From assembly GCA_951802425.1 (NCBI GenBank), contig OX637805.1:1736001-1800000 (forward strand): 64,000 nt of DNA, read 5' to 3'. Below the pieces are notes generated by a model. It saw nothing but the letters and a program-made list of their open reading frames with translations, did no database searches and was not told the DNA's origin. The DNA comes from Clavaria fumosa. Lineage: Eukaryota; Basidiomycota; Agaricomycetes; Agaricales; Clavariaceae. The position numbers were made by a program, and so were the translations under genes. Shown in pieces: positions 48,206-61,649 of the stretch (positions are counted from its first letter, which is position 1; each line of letters opens with the position of its first letter).

Positions 48206-51200
48206 CAATGCATCAGCACCTTACGACGTGGAGAAGGCCACATGGTCACGTGAATCATGTGAACTTAAATTTCCAATTTTAGAGTTTAGGATAGCCCGCC
48301 TCAGACCAGGTCGTGTTAATCCTCTGACCCCTTCAGTATCGGCCTGGAGGAGAAGGCACGACGACTCTTCGCTTGGGCCCGAGTGCCTAAAATTCGCCCC
48401 CTTGGTTTGGTTTACGCTACGCAATTTCTATGAATTCGGTAATAGAGTCGCTCGCGAATCGACTAACTTGAAACTTGAAACCATTCCACACTATCGGATT
48501 GGGTCATGACCTGCACGGTCAACATTGCGTTATTGTGGAATGTTAGAACTCGCAGTGTTTGCTTTTCTCGACCGGCTCTTATGCTATGATTCAACGACCT
48601 GACCTAGACTACATTTTTCCAATTTGTTGCTCCCGAGGTCAGGTTACTCTACCATCGAGGGGCCTTGCCAATGACCACAGGTTGATATTTCTAGCGCCTA
48701 GTGTAGGCTCGATTCACTTGCGTCAGCTTTGACTATTCGTTATAAACCCGTGTAGTGAGTCCATGCAGGTGAGAACCAAGTCTCTAATTGCCGCTGAATC
48801 AGCTTCCATTGATCCGCAGGCATGTAACACTCGTGCTTCGCCTTACGATACCCTGATGAGTAGCATTATTAAAGTGTACTGTTATGACAAATCGTGAATA
48901 GGACAATCTCACTTTCATACAAAGTTACGACGGCAAAGGATTTCTGCCTGCCTCCATATATTGTCAGCTCTTCACGGCCGAAACCAACGACGCCTCGCAA
49001 AAGGCTGTTCCAGTTGGTCTCGAATTTCCGTATGCAGAAAGCACCCTCCTCTCTACCCTGACCAATTGCAGACGGGTCAGATGTTAATCAAGGTGAGGTC
49101 GGACCCTGGAACGCTGTGAACCCTGGAATGTGGCAAACCCTGGGACACTGTTACTTGGGGCGCTAAACTTGTCCCTCAGGACCCGGCCCGGCCCTCGCGT
49201 GGAATGCAGGGTGAAACAGACGGCATGTACTTTGGTCGGAGTTCCAGGAGCCGAATAAGCGTTGGCCTGTCCTTTGTTCACATGCGGAATAGTTCTAGAG
49301 ATCGATCCTACGGCCGTAGTTGGAGACGTGCGGGGCGATCTCGTCGTTGCAAACGCTCAGAATTGAAGCTCCTCCACGGAAGCTGGACACAAACGTCGGC
49401 GTCGGTGATCCATGCGTGAACCAGCCGGTCAGCATGTTGCTTCGAGTATCTATCCCGTGTCACTTCTTGGTCTATAGGCAAGCTCAGTGGCGTTCTTACG
49501 TTATACCGGTACATGGAGATGACGGGCGAGCCTCTCCTGAGGCGTTTACGCAGGCGTCCTCCATGCATCCTCAAGTACTCGGTGAGGACCGGCGTAGTGA
49601 ATTGCCAGCTACAGCGGAGCAGAGAATCTGCCTCGTGTGCGTGTTCCACCGTTTTCCGGGCGAGTTCGTGGTGTGACCCACGTGAGTGCCAGCGCGTAGC
49701 AGTGCTTGAACCGCTGACGTTCCAACGTTGAGGATAGAGACGCGGCTGCGTTGTCACGGCGGAGGATGGCGATAGATGTCGTGCGTGGGCTCAGTGTGTC
49801 GTTCTTACGTGATAAAGGACTCCGTAATGGACCTGACAAAGGAGGTCAGCATGGAGCATTCGATGACGAGTCGTTCATGCCCTAATCACGATGTAGCCAC
49901 GCTTTCTTGCTTAAGCAGTCGCTGCCGTCCTTCCACGCATAACGGCCGGGGTTGTGAGAGATCTGAGTCATGAAGGACAAAGCAAACCTCGCTTAGTGAC
50001 CTAGTGCTGCGTCTATTTGATGGAATATCAATTTCGCCGTAGCCATCGCCAAACGAACCGTGAAAAATGGGCGAAGACCGTCGTGGAATGATCCGAGACT
50101 TGACGTTAGAAGCGGCGCAGCAAACTTGGCTAGTGGTTCGGTGTGATTGTTTGGGAGGGGGCCCGGGCGAGAACTCGGGTGCCGTACGGTCGTTGTGATC
50201 ACCATGGGGCGCCGCAGACGGAGGAAAAAAAGCGCAGGGTATCCTAAGAAGCCGACAGAGCATGTCAGAGTGACGAGCGTCGGCCGAACGCGTTTTTCGC
50301 CTGTATGTTATTCTTTGTTCTGCGCCTGTTCGGAATGAATTGATGCCGATCGGCCTTTGCGTGGGTGCAGGAGTCGCAGAACCAGTCATTTTGACCGCAC
50401 CACGCCGATGATGGGTGACGTGAGTCTGCATTTGACGTGAGTCTGCATTTGAGGCAGTTCGACGCTTCCTCTCCTGGGCGGTTTTTTTAACTCGGAAAAT
50501 GCCTCGACCTCATTGGGGAAAGCAAAGCTCCTCCGTTGAGTTGATTTGTACTTGCCTCGTGGCGGTCGGAGACCACGGAATGCAATCACAACGGAAAACA
50601 AAGCAAAACGGAAAGTCACAAAGAACAGGGTATTCTGCGCTGAAAAGCAGTGCCAGAGAAGCGAAGCAATGCCCTCTTCATGAATTCCAGCCCTGCGGTG
50701 CGCGATTTTGTAATTCTGTAATGCAGAAACTTCTACCCAGCAGCCAGGTATCAGAACAGCTTTGCCGCCAAAGAAAATACGTCTGGTAAAAAAAGGGGCA
50801 ACAAAAAAAGAATGCAAAAGGAGGTAGCCTAAATGCTTGCCTTGACAAGTCCCTGTGCATGATCGATAAGCGAATATATTCCTTCTGTTTTAGCGTGCCC
50901 AGAGCGGACGCATATCCTCATGTCAATCAGAATAACGGGACCCTGACCTATGTACCAAACGATGGAGCTTCTTTTACCAGCTGGAGGTAGAATGGTTTTC
51001 AGGCGCTCTGTGTGACATCTCTTGAACGGCCTTGAGGGACCGCCATATGGATAATCCGTTTTCTGTGTGGGATCGCCTTCTGTTACGGCATCGCCGTTGG
51101 TTTGGGTCATTTGAAGACCTCTCATTATCGAACTCTGGCGAACTACAAAAAGGCTAGAAAAAAAACACGGTCATAAGGGGTACTCTGTCCTATTGAACTG

Positions 51201-51864
51201 GGGTTCATTAAAATTAATTAATTAATATTAATTAATAAAATAGTGAATAGCGCACATACTGTGACTCAACTCAACATCTTGCGAGGTTCCCATGCTCCGT
51301 CAGGTCTGAAGTGGTGTGTTCTGGTAATTATTTATTTTATACACGGACCTTGTTTTTCGATCATTATCGATCATTTGGTCAAACACCACGTGGCGCGTCC
51401 AAATCGCCGTCGTCAGGTGATTTAAAACTGCTGCGCAAGGACCTGCAAGGAGTTATGGAGACGTATTGCAGGAAGAGCAAGGAAATCACACCTGCACATG
51501 GGTCTGCGTTGTCCGGCCCCGTATACCCGCACGGTGAATGTGACTTGGTGGAGCACTGAGAGAGCCAAAGTCGTTACGGTGAACTCCGAGTCTTCGAGTG
51601 ACAGCGAGGAAAATGATGATTGCATACAAGGGTAGCTATGAATATCCTTTGCCGAGATAGTACAACGCTCTTGATAAGAAAACAACATGGTAAAAGAGAG
51701 CCTAACTTGGAAACTGATGTTACACATCTGCCCATATCTAGCCATCCAACACCGTCAGGCGATACGGATCGATCGGAACAGTGGAGACAGAGAATGGATC
51801 GACAGCAGAACAAACGAAAACGGCACCAGGAAAAAGGATCCGCCTTGTCCCTTTTTGGCCCGAA
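48206..51864. other. Gene-poor 3.7 kb stretch
   Basis: The longest frames (49308-49757 minus, 49320-49676 plus) overlap on opposite strands and show no domain. At 50423-50452 a 15-bp phrase with TGACGTGAGTCTGCATT is partly repeated. A pure A/T tract lies at 51207-51240. I see no transposase, reverse transcriptase or terminal repeats. Confidence 0.4.
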
Positions 51865-53380
51865 TCAATCAGCCTCTCGCTTCACCCGGACCATCGAGGT
51901 CGGAGAAGCAAACGCCGGCCGCAGCGTGGTCGACACGCTCGCGTCCTTGCAGGAACGCGCAAACGTCGATGAGGAAGGCATGTAAGTGGGGTGCTGACCA
52001 CTCCATGATGACGACGGGGGCGATTGCGAGGGCGACAGAATGGAGGACACGGAGAGCGGACTACGTGACGTGACGTCAGAGTACCCACCTACTCTCCGGA
52101 AAAACGGCCCTCGGAGCAGCGAAGCGGGCGAAGGAGAAGAGGTCGCGGAAGTCGTGGAAGTCGCAGTGTCGTCATCAGGGTGGTCAAGCCCTTCGTCCTC
52201 CTCAAGCTCGTCCATCTCCTCCTCCTCAGACGCTTCACCGGTATCCAGGCTCTCCCAATGGTCATGCAATTCTCGCGTGGTGTGCTTCGCCCAATCGGTA
52301 TGGCGCTGTGCTGCAGGCTCTGGCGAGGCATCCGTGAACACGCTGTGTGTCCGTCTCTGGCTAGCATCGACCGGCGAACCCCCGGCGCGGATATGATTCC
52401 GATAATGGCGCCGCATGTTCGAGTTGACGTTGAACTGACGGCCGCAACGCGGAAAGGGGCATTCAAACGCTGCATGATGGGGGCCACCGAACGGGAAATC
52501 GTGTGTAAAGAGGGGTGTTGAGTTAAGCCGAGAATAGACGTAAAGATAACGCCCACGTACGTTTCAATCCTGTATGCGTGTTCACGTGGATTTTGAGACT
52601 GCTTGGACGATTGAACCTCTTCGCGCAATGAGGACACTCGTGTTTCTTGCCCTTATCTCCGTCGAGAGACACAACAGAAAGGGTGGACTCATACTTCTTG
52701 AGGTACTGCCGGCGAAGGGAAGACGTCTTCTTGAAGCTTGCCGGAGCGGAAGCGCCAGCAGACAGGGAGAAACTCGCATTAAGCGCTTCGAAGGCGCCAC
52801 CCACAAGGCCATCTGTCCTGTGATCGCCGCCTTGATTTGCGCGGGCGCCCGTTTCAGACCGAGAGTCCTGTAATGCTGCAACGCTTGGCGTCATGTTCAC
52901 TCGGAACACAGGCGCAGATCCGATCTCCGGGCTGAAATTTCCGTGTTCTTTGGCACTGAATGTGTCCTCCAAATGAACGCCGAAGACGCTGGTGCCTGGC
53001 GTAGCATCGCGAGTTACCGGGGTCCCCGGATCCGAGCACAATGCGGGAGAGCATGAGGCTGATTGCATGCGGTGGGCCCGAGGCGCGGTGAGAGGCTGCG
53101 GGAGGCTGCGGGAGTGGTGGTGACCCCGCGGGCGCGGTTGTCGATGAGGTCCTGAGAAGGGGCGCTGCATGTTCAGATGAGACATGCACTCCAGAACAGG
53201 GGCGTCTGAAGACGCTGGAGGTTGGACGTGTTTGCCTACATCACGAGAGGCAGAACACCCAAGTTCGGCCGAACGCACCCCAGCCTGATTATAACCATGC
53301 ATCTGAATCGGGGCCACGGCTACATGAGAGGAACTGCAAGAATCACAGAATGGGGTCAAACCCACTGCTGCATCTGCCAT
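51865..53380 (-). CDS. C2H2 zinc-finger transcription factor, 474 aa (N-terminus uncertain)
   Basis: Predicted nuclear DNA-binding regulator. Two exons (53380-52561, 52469-51865) sum to 1425 nt. Two adjacent C2H2 fingers sit across the intron: HECPHCAKRFNRPSSLKIHVNTH, then the linker TGLKPFECPFPRCGRQF and NMRRHYRNH. The N-terminal 240 residues are low-complexity (His/Ser/Pro-rich). The C-terminus is acidic (EASEEEEMDELEEDEG) then Ser-rich. An upstream frame on the same strand (54031-53495) ends LPNIRDIFPG at a GTGTGT donor. It joins in frame to AG at 53374, giving a longer protein by about 180 residues. That intron would be 121 nt, longer than others here, so I give the shorter form. Confidence 0.8.
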
Positions 53381-53494
53381 TTTTCCCCCGGGATATCGTG
53401 AATTATCGAGACGCTGTCGAGTATCGCTCAATTCTTCTCAGGGCTCAGTTAGAACAATATGTCTGATAGTCGGCAAAAGAGGCAGATACACACC

Positions 53495-54031
53495 CGGGAA
53501 AATATCGCGTATGTTCGGCAGAGTCACAGTTGTCTCAGAGGCGTTGCCAGAGCGCTGGTGAAGTTGATGCATGACATCAATTTCCTGATGCAGGGCGGAC
53601 AAGGGAGAAAGTGGGTGTACTGAAGAATCACAATGAGTATATATCACTGGAAATCGATCAACAAAGCGAGTGCGCACGGAAGAGATCGCTTGAATAGGCA
53701 AGTATGTAATGTCAGGCGAGGAAGTAACGTTGTCTTTGATTGACAAGATGCACCGGAGATGATTACCGGCGCCAGATGTGGGCACTGGCAAAGAGCCCCA
53801 ATCACAGAGGGGGAGAGCCACCTCGAGGAAGAAGAGGAGGTGGTGTGTTTGCTTCTTTGGACGTTGAGCGGCGGTAGTGAATTCCCTCGAGTCTTCGCAC
53901 GTACGAAGAAGCCGAGATGAGAATCTAAGAACTGGGGGGGGAATGGTGACGAGAGTTGAACGGGATATCGCAATCTGCGCAGAGGGTGTGACCATGCACT
54001 GATGAAGTTCGGACAGGGAGCCTATGGGCAA
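53495..54031 (-). CDS. Possible alternative 5' exon of the C2H2 factor
   Basis: A 180-codon open frame ends with TVTLPNIRDIFPG, a short motif of the kind seen near the N-terminus of several fungal C2H2 regulators. The donor GTGTGT at 53494 and the acceptor at 53374 keep the frame into the zinc-finger gene. The rest of the frame has no recognisable feature and could contain further introns. Confidence 0.35.
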
Positions 54032-56895
54032 CCGGGATATATTTCGGAGACGCGCCTCATGATATTCGTTCGATCGCCACCCTGAAATAGGTTACCATGC
54101 AGAGCCTACTGCAATTCAGGAGAGATCCGAGCCTGAATGCGGTGGAACTTGCTGGTAGCGCAGCCTGGACACAAGACAAGCGCTCGAGAACACCGAGTCA
54201 CAGCCGCGCTTACTGTACACGAGAGCGTTGTTTCAGCATTTGTTTTTTTTTGTTTTGTTTTTTTTTGTCGTACAATTCTTTCCTTCTTTTTCTGGTGTCC
54301 ATGGGATTAGCGGTTGGATTCCAAGAAAGGGAGTTTCCGACCGAGAATGAAAAAGGGGATGTGTGACATTAATGAATGGTTCCGACGTGATGGGAGATCG
54401 CACCCGAGGGGGAGAGGATGGTTTTGGAAGTTCCATGCCCGACGATCCTGCGATCAGCGCTTGGGCGCAGACGGGATAATGATATGGGTGGGTTTACGCG
54501 TGCTACCCAATGTTGTTTCACGTGGTGTGAAAAAAAAAAAACATGTTCGCTCAACTGAGAAGTCGTCGCCGCCGCCACCGCCGCGGTTCCTACTGAGCGT
54601 CTGTGAGTCAGATATGTGACGCAATGACAAGGCAAGATCCGCGTTTGACGAGGGCGAACTCAATAGTAAGATCGCGGAAGACTGTTTATTTTTCCATTTC
54701 AATAATTCGTTCAAAAAAAAAAACAGGGTTACAATTTCGAATATAAAGCAAGGCGGTGGCATACTAAAACAGGCGTGCTGGGCAACGGTAACCCTTTGGG
54801 CGTTCCCTCAGCGCTGATTGCCTTTCGAGGATCTATTTCCGTAATGGACCATCACGCAATTCATCTCCAAATGGGTTGTGTCAATCCTGGGATGCGCGCG
54901 AGTCAAATCTTGCTCATTTTTGTGCATTGCGGCGAATGGACTGCGGGCTGATAAATAAGTGGAGAAATCTGGCACCGCAAAACGAGGGCTCCATTTGTAA
55001 ATTCACCGCGGGTCATGTCGCCAAAGTGGTCTAGCTCGTTGCTCTGCTATTCAACCTCTCCGTTGGGCCAGCACCGCTTCTTCCTTGATAAATGAAACGA
55101 GCTTGGGGCCGATATTTACGGAAGTGAGTATCAGAGGAATTCCGAAGATTGTCTAACTCATCAGGGTCGCATTGTTACTGCAATCCGAGAAATCAAATCG
55201 AGACAGCTCAATCGAGACCCCGGCTCAGTGATTGACGCATTTTTATTTCTCGAGTGATTGACGCTTGCCGCGTGTCTCATCAAGGTCGGTGCTTTTGGTT
55301 AGTCGAGGGTCGGGGGCGCTCTCACCCCGAAAGCAGGCAGGAGACAAAGATGACCGGCGTACTCAGCCCTCTCAAAGTCAGCTTCCGCAGCCGCACCATA
55401 ACAGTAAATCAATAGAATGCGGGTACATTTTGGTTTTCTTCTTCAGATCACTTGATTGTACCCACAGCAATCACACAACGACTGACCGAACCCGGAAAGA
55501 AGAAGGAAGGAACAACAAGCCTCGTTCGTCCCCTTTCTTCCCCTCTGGTATCTCAAAGATGTGATAACCCGAAGCAGCGGTCACGACAGTTTAAGCGACT
55601 CTTCCACTTTGACCAATTTCTTTGTCTACTCGCAACTGCATATCTTGCGTTTCGCCATCCACGATATTTCTTTTGCAGTTGATTTTTTTAATTCTATTTT
55701 GTAACCTTTGGCCATATCGAAAGAAACATTTCTTCCACATGCTGTTCGGGATTGGCCTCTTTGCAATACAGGGGGATTTTCCCGCAAGCTCATGCTTCGC
55801 GGTGCCCTTTTTACCTCCGCGGGCGGTTACTGGGAGGTAAGTCAGTCAAGAGCTCATGTTCCGTGAAGGCAGCTGAAAGCGGTGTGTAGTTTGAGCTTCT
55901 ATAGCATTGCCTCAATAGGTTTGGAGTCGTACATGGCCTGCACGAGCGATTATCGATCATATGCGGTATACAGCATGCACGCACGGCGTGTGTGTGTGTG
56001 CGCTTGTTGTGGGTTTGTCTTGACGGGAAGGACGAACGGCGGTAACATCCTAACGTCCGCCTGGCAGACTGAATAAAAACTTCGTTATGGAAGCTCAAAA
56101 GTAAACAGAAACTCCCACCAAACAAACGCCCATCATGGCCTCGCTCCTCCATGGCCACAAGCTGGGAATACTTTAACCCTCCTCCGCCAAACCCCTGGAG
56201 CCTGCCACAAGCTGGTGATCGATTAAGATGAAAAAAAAAAAAGCAAACACCGCTTGGTGAGGCATCTTGGTATACGCCGTGGCTCCACAACCTTAACCCT
56301 TTCGAAGCATCTTCGCATGAGAAACGAGGAGAGGTGCCACCTCCGCCTCGTATTCGGAGGAGGTGGCGTGCATTCAATTTTCCCATTCTCAGGTCACAAG
56401 GATTTGCAAAGCGGGGAAGAGCGGGGAACCGCCTTCCCACGGACCCGCTATATATTCCAGGCGTCCCGCGGGACTAATCGTCGAGCAGAGTTTGTGACAC
56501 AAATTACATTTGCAGGGGATCACCACTCTCATTGAATACGATGCGACCCGAACCCCTTCAAACTGCTAGTCCTAGTCCTATATGGACACGAGCGTTTATA
56601 GTAGATTACGGCACAGCGCGGGAGTGTTCTTCAAATGGCTGTTTTGGATTCGTCCATTTCATGGTTGACTCGGAGCCGTGATGCAATTGATCAAATATAA
56701 TGGTCACGAAGGGACTCCCAGTGATTGTCATGGCGTTGAGCGTCTCAAGAGAGCTACTGCAAATATGATAAGACATGACGGGTATGCTATGGTGCATTTC
56801 GATAACTGATATGGTACCATTACTAATGAATAATTTGCTGGGAGGTTCTTGCAGAGCAATAAACACTACGTCCACTACGCTCCGTTGATAATACA
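54032..56895. other. Gene-poor 2.9 kb stretch with homopolymers
   Basis: Poly-T (54241-54266 interrupted), poly-A (54530-54541, 54713-54723, 56230-56241) and a TG run at about 55989-56001 are present. No gene is supported. The sequence around 56150-56250 carries a short inverted theme (GAGCCTGCCACAAGCTGG near CATGGCCACAAGCTGGG), which I could not interpret. Confidence 0.4.
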
Positions 56896-58146
56896 CTACA
56901 AGTCATCATGCGTAATTGTTTCTATGGGCACACCCTCAAACACCATTGAACTCTGCGACAGATGAGGCTCCAGACTCACGGTGAGCGTTGAGCTTGGTTC
57001 CGAGAGGTCGGACGGATTCGACGACGCCTGCATCATCGCGGAGGAGATAGCTGCTGTGGCTATGCCAGTGGTGGAAGCAATTGCTGTTGCGATCGTAGCA
57101 GATGCAACGCTGAGCACGTCGCCGGCCCCTTTATGGTCCATATCGACGAACTCGGGGTCACCGCTGAGGTCGGGGATGAAGCGAGTCCACCACAGCGCAA
57201 TTCGGAGTCCACGATCCAGCACTCGCTGTTTGAGGATAAACAGAACCACTAGAAAGAAAAAAACAAGTGCAGAGGATATCAGGAGACGGTCGAGCCAGTC
57301 GGATTTTTCGAGGGCCGTGACAAGCTGCTTGGAAGTCGCCATGACGTTGCTGAGAGTGTCATGTGTCGTAGATGCAGATCGCAGAGTTGCCGTAGACGTG
57401 TCTGGCGTATTGCGGGAATTGTTGAGCAGCGAAAGGTGTATGTTTATGCACAGAGCACACACCCAGCATCTGGACCGTGAGCACAGAGCGCTCCAGCTCG
57501 CCCTGCATGAGATTCATAGTACGCCGCAAGGCTGCCGTCACTTCGTTGTTCGTTTTCATGAGAGAGTCGTCGCTAAGGATTCCAGTCAGCGAACAAGCCT
57601 AGCCGAAATCCGGAACGCGAACATCGTTTTCCCCTCTGTCGAACCACTTTTCTCCCGAAACACGGACGACGACAGCAGTTGTTCGCGATCTGACTGGACC
57701 CGTGAATCGATAGCGCGCTTTGAGGTAAGGAGCGCCAATCTGGAGTCTTTGCGTATCCTGACACGCAGTGTCAGTCACGCCGCATTCGGGGAGATAACAA
57801 GACACACGAAGCAAGTGCGATTCTCAGTTGACCGACGACCCCTGCCAATTCTCTTCGGTTAAGCTCACTCCTCTGGTCTCCAATGAGATCTCCTAAAGCC
57901 TAAGCCTTTGCATGAGATCGAAAACGGCAACAGCGTTGAGAGTTGCCGAATGACCTCCACTTGCCGCGCAAACGTCTCCGTGTCCTCCCGCAACTCGGCA
58001 GCCAGACGCTGCTGTACAGCGAGTGGTCCTTTGCATTCACGCAGGCGGGGTATTTGGGTCTCTTCCAAATCAATTTGGTACCTTCTGGTGGAGGCTATCA
58101 GCTGTCGGGTGTGCTCGTCGAACACGGCGTGTGGTAATGGAGGCAT
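56896..58146 (-). CDS. SEC20: Sec20, Golgi-to-ER retrograde Qb-type SNARE, 346 aa
   Basis: Member of the Ufe1-Sec20-Use1-Sec22 SNARE complex for COPI vesicle fusion at the ER. Five exons (58146-57955, 57899-57808, 57757-57617, 57572-57463, 57401-56896) sum to 1041 nt. Family segments are TQIPRLRECKGPLAVQQRLAAELRED, LALLTSKRAIDS, the SNARE region (TNNEVTAALRRTMNLMQGELERS...THDTLSNVMATSKQL) and the TALEKSDWLDRLLI block. The transmembrane helix lies at about 219-236. A luminal tail of about 110 residues ends HDDL, close to the HDEL of yeast Sec20. The exon 3 end uses a GTTCCG donor chosen for frame, the weakest junction in the model. Confidence 0.9.
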
Positions 58147-60522
58147 TATGTCAAAAGGAGTCGTGGCTGTGCCAGGCAATACCTCACTTGCCTTTTTCTG
58201 ACCGCACGCTCTTGCGTGTTCACAATCTACAGCGATATACGGCTAAGACTCACGGTCTAGCTATTCTCGAAGCCATCTTTCAAGCAACGCGGCGCAAACA
58301 AGTTAGACCCTTCTGCGGTTCTCACTCGTACGTAGGGAAGTAGCAATCATCTATGAGTGGCCTCAGGCACTAATATCGCCGGTAACCTCATCATGATGCG
58401 GATCCTGTGTCGTTGTCGCGCTTTCGGCCAATTCGTGGTGACTAGTGACTGGTGACAATTCTTGTGCGCCCTGCCTGTGATTGCTCGGAAATACCAAGGA
58501 CTTACACTCTTTGGATTGACACCTGGCGTGGCGCAGCAACAATCGCAAGGGGCAATGCCACGTCATTATTCCGGAAATTTCTTGCTTCTGAAAATTGTAC
58601 CGGCGGATTTGTTCGAGTCGTCTCAGGCCTCAGGATGGGGAAGGTGCTGCCGGTATGTCCTTTATTCTTGTCTGCCGACAGCGGTCTACACATCTCGGAG
58701 TTAGATCGAGCCGCGTCACCTGCTTGATCTCGGATACACTTCCTATTTCTGGCAGGTTTACGCATGCGCTGCTCTAAAATTTGAGTCCAACTCGCTGACA
58801 CATGGCCCACTTGGACTGGCGATTAGAACGGCTTGATTTCTTGGATCGAGATCATAGACATTTCGAGAAGTGCCCAACGACTTCGATCACCGGAGTGCCA
58901 ATTCGCCGAAAGTGCTGGGCTTTGAACGCTCCATAACTGCTTCGAGCCGCCTCGTTATCCTCGTCCCATTTGTGAGGTTGCAATACTTGGCGTCACCATA
59001 GGCTACAACCACTCCCCCACTACCAAATCGTTATCGTGAGACTTTCGTTGTCGACGTTACCCTTGTAATTAAGCGCAGACATCAGTGCCTCTAATGTGGA
59101 CCGGGTTATACGAAATGCACGTCAACCACCCCGGACGCACTCTAACAGCTCAGTTTCATGAGAACACAAGTGCAAGATAGGAATACATGGTTGCGTCGCA
59201 ACACTTTCCGTATGATTCGGCACAGCTTCGTCGCTGATAAGGCCCCCAGCGCTTTCGCATAAACTGGCTCAGCCGCAAGGTGGAAGTGTGTGAAAAGGCT
59301 AAATGCTACCTGGATAGGGGAAAATATCAAATTCGTGGCCAATATATGGAGGATCAAATCAGAAAGGCGACGATAACCATCCTGTGCAATATCCAAGAGC
59401 TAGTTGATGGTCCGTCTGCGATAAATAAGCGCGACAAACTTGATAAATTGGGCCAATTTTTACCATATTGCATATCCCTGATGCACTCATCAAGGATCGG
59501 GCCTATTTACTTTTCTGTACGCTTATTGTAGCCATGGGGAGCTTGGGATACTGTATGTTGGGCGAGAAGACTGTTGGCAACTCGAAGCGGCCCACATCAC
59601 AGACGCGAAGGACAGAAAAGTTTCTTATACGCATCTCGACATGAATATTTTATGTCCCGGTGGCCAGGGTAACCCCAAAACATGAGCAATTCTGATACTT
59701 CACGGGAAACTCGACTCGCATAGAGGCCGATGAACAGTTCACCATTCGCAGAGAATTCTGGGCACAATCTTCATTGCAAACACAATTCATCGCTTCAGAT
59801 CCCAGTGTGCATGTAATCTGAGGCCTCTGGAAAAGTATACCAATGAGTAGAGGACATAGTTTGGATGAAAGATAAATACATCTTCTCACAAGACAGAGAG
59901 ATTCATTGTCTCTGGCCTCGCAGATATCTTCAAAATATGGAAGACTACAGTAACAGTTACGCAAGCTCGCGATCCTGAAGCTCCATTTCGGTACTGGGTG
60001 TTTTCGAGTCGCAATGTGAAAAGCTTGTTGCGTCGACAGGAACGTATTAACCTTTCGATGTCCCAAAGAGTCATCTGTAGCAGGACGTCAACGGCTCTGG
60101 AGTAGGGATGCGATCAAGTTGCAACGCGAGGAAAGTTCAACCGCAGAAAGACGGGAGTTACGTTATGGCATCTACAAGTGGGTAATTTGCAAGTTACTCG
60201 ACAGTCGCAAACTTTGTTTCCGTTCTGGGCGGTGGAAAAGTCACTTGTTGGCACGATGGTGGTGAACCATCTTGAAGGCCTTTGCTTGCTTCCCTTCGCG
60301 CAGAAAAGGCAAAAAGAGCCAAGAGTTGCAATAATATGACGTTGCGAAGGAGCGTACTCGAATTCATGATACCCCTGAGGCTTCAGGGACTCTTTTACAG
60401 GCTGGAAGGATTACCACTACTACGGTACTGCCATCCGTCGTACAGGTGGTTTTCTGGAGGTACGCCTTCTTTAGTCTTTGAATTGCACTAGAGAGCTAGG
60501 GACATACCGACTATGTAAGACG
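58147..60522. other. Gene-poor 2.4 kb stretch
   Basis: Frames such as 58502-58810 (minus), 59280-59531 (plus) and 59650-60066 (minus) show no domain and no splice continuity. The SEC20 promoter is at the left edge. The right edge is the SWP1 3' end. Confidence 0.4.
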
Positions 60523-61605
60523 CTAATTATGGGTATCGCTGTGACCCGCACGAATCTTTTCCTTCTTCCGTCCCGTCCGGCGTCTTGCGATGGTTGCCAA
60601 TGCCTGGTTACCCACCAGTGCAGTGACAAGGCCAAGAACGGCTCCGTAGAGCAATATATCAGGGAGCTTAAGGGCCACCCAATACCAGACAAGAAGCGCC
60701 TCAAATGCGCCAAGCAGCACAATGAAAGTCAGTATGCTTGGAGAGGATAAGGAGGTACAATCCGGTCGGAGAGTACCCCACTGCATTCCGTGCTCAGCAC
60801 CATTTTACAAGGATGAATGATGATAGGGCTCACCAAACTCAACAAGACTAACCACGGAGTAAGCGTTACCACAGTAGCTATCGCTGAGACGAGCTTGGGG
60901 GGCGATTTCTGTTCTTCTCGGAACGTGTGCGAGATGGTTGGAAGGGAGTGATACGATGCCTCGTCTGGATGAACGGGGGGCGGATGAGAGGCAGGGACGT
61001 GTAGGTCAAACAGCTCTATTTTCGCTGGCTCATGGATGAAGGATCCAAGAAGGAGCGAGACTTGCAGTGGTGAATCCGTTGTCGGTGGAAAGGAAGAGGG
61101 GGGTTTGGCCATGTTCTGCATGGTTCGTTAAGGCAAACCGTTCTCGAACCGTTCAGCAGCGAGATATATCATACCAGATCAAATTTGGCCTTCCCTCCAT
61201 TGGTCACACGCACGGGTTGGATGCCCTCTTCTCCGCTTTCTGGATCGTAAAAGCGGAGGAATGTCTGGTGGGGCTGGATACCCTTCCCCAAGTCCTTCCT
61301 GATGACCTGGAACGTCAATCTGAGCGTTTCTGTTGGCGACAACGTCAGTGGGGCGATTTTCTCTGTCAACGAGATACTGCAAGTCTGGTCAGCGCGACCA
61401 CGTTTCCCAGTGACGCGTGGTCAATGAGAACCACTCACGGTCCAGAATGAGTCTCGGTAGCATCAGAAGACAATACGGAATACTTGGGGAAAGCGATGGT
61501 CAACTCTGCGGCGCGAACAGCCGTCGCGAGCAGCAACAGCGGGGTGAGCAGTAACATGGCTGCTGCAACAGAAGAACTTGATGCGAGTTTACGCTGATGA
61601 GCCAT
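60523..61605 (-). CDS. SWP1: Oligosaccharyltransferase subunit Swp1/ribophorin II, 302 aa
   Basis: ER-membrane subunit of the oligosaccharyltransferase complex for N-glycosylation. Four exons (61605-61439, 61376-61175, 61115-60834, 60780-60523) sum to 909 nt. The signal sequence (MLLLTPLLLLATAVRA) starts at an internal Met (61557). The upstream in-frame ATG at 61605 adds 16 residues and is used because it is first. Family blocks are ISLTEKIAPLTLSPTETLRLTFQV, LGKGIQPHQTFLRFYD, GIQPVRVTNGGKAKFDLNMAKPPSS and HPDEASYH. The C-terminal membrane region has VLLGAFEALLVWYWVALKL and GLVTALVGNQALATIARRR. Length is typical of fungal Swp1. The 5' end overlaps the promoter zone of the tRNA gene and faces RPN3. 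Confidence 0.92.
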
Positions 61606-61649
61606 CACACACGGAGATGTTGGCACACGACTGCCCATTATTTGGAGTG

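Noticed and set aside
49308..49757. Overlapping frames on both strands (149 and 118 codons)
   Set aside because: The two strands conflict and neither shows a family motif. A decayed F-box or repeat gene was considered but could not be shown.
51207..51240. Pure A/T tract, considered as an origin or insertion-site signature
   Set aside because: A single tract without flanking repeats or other origin features is not enough.
59650..60066. Cys-rich 138-codon minus-strand frame
   Set aside because: The Cys spacing fits no zinc-finger or secreted-peptide pattern, and there is no signal peptide.
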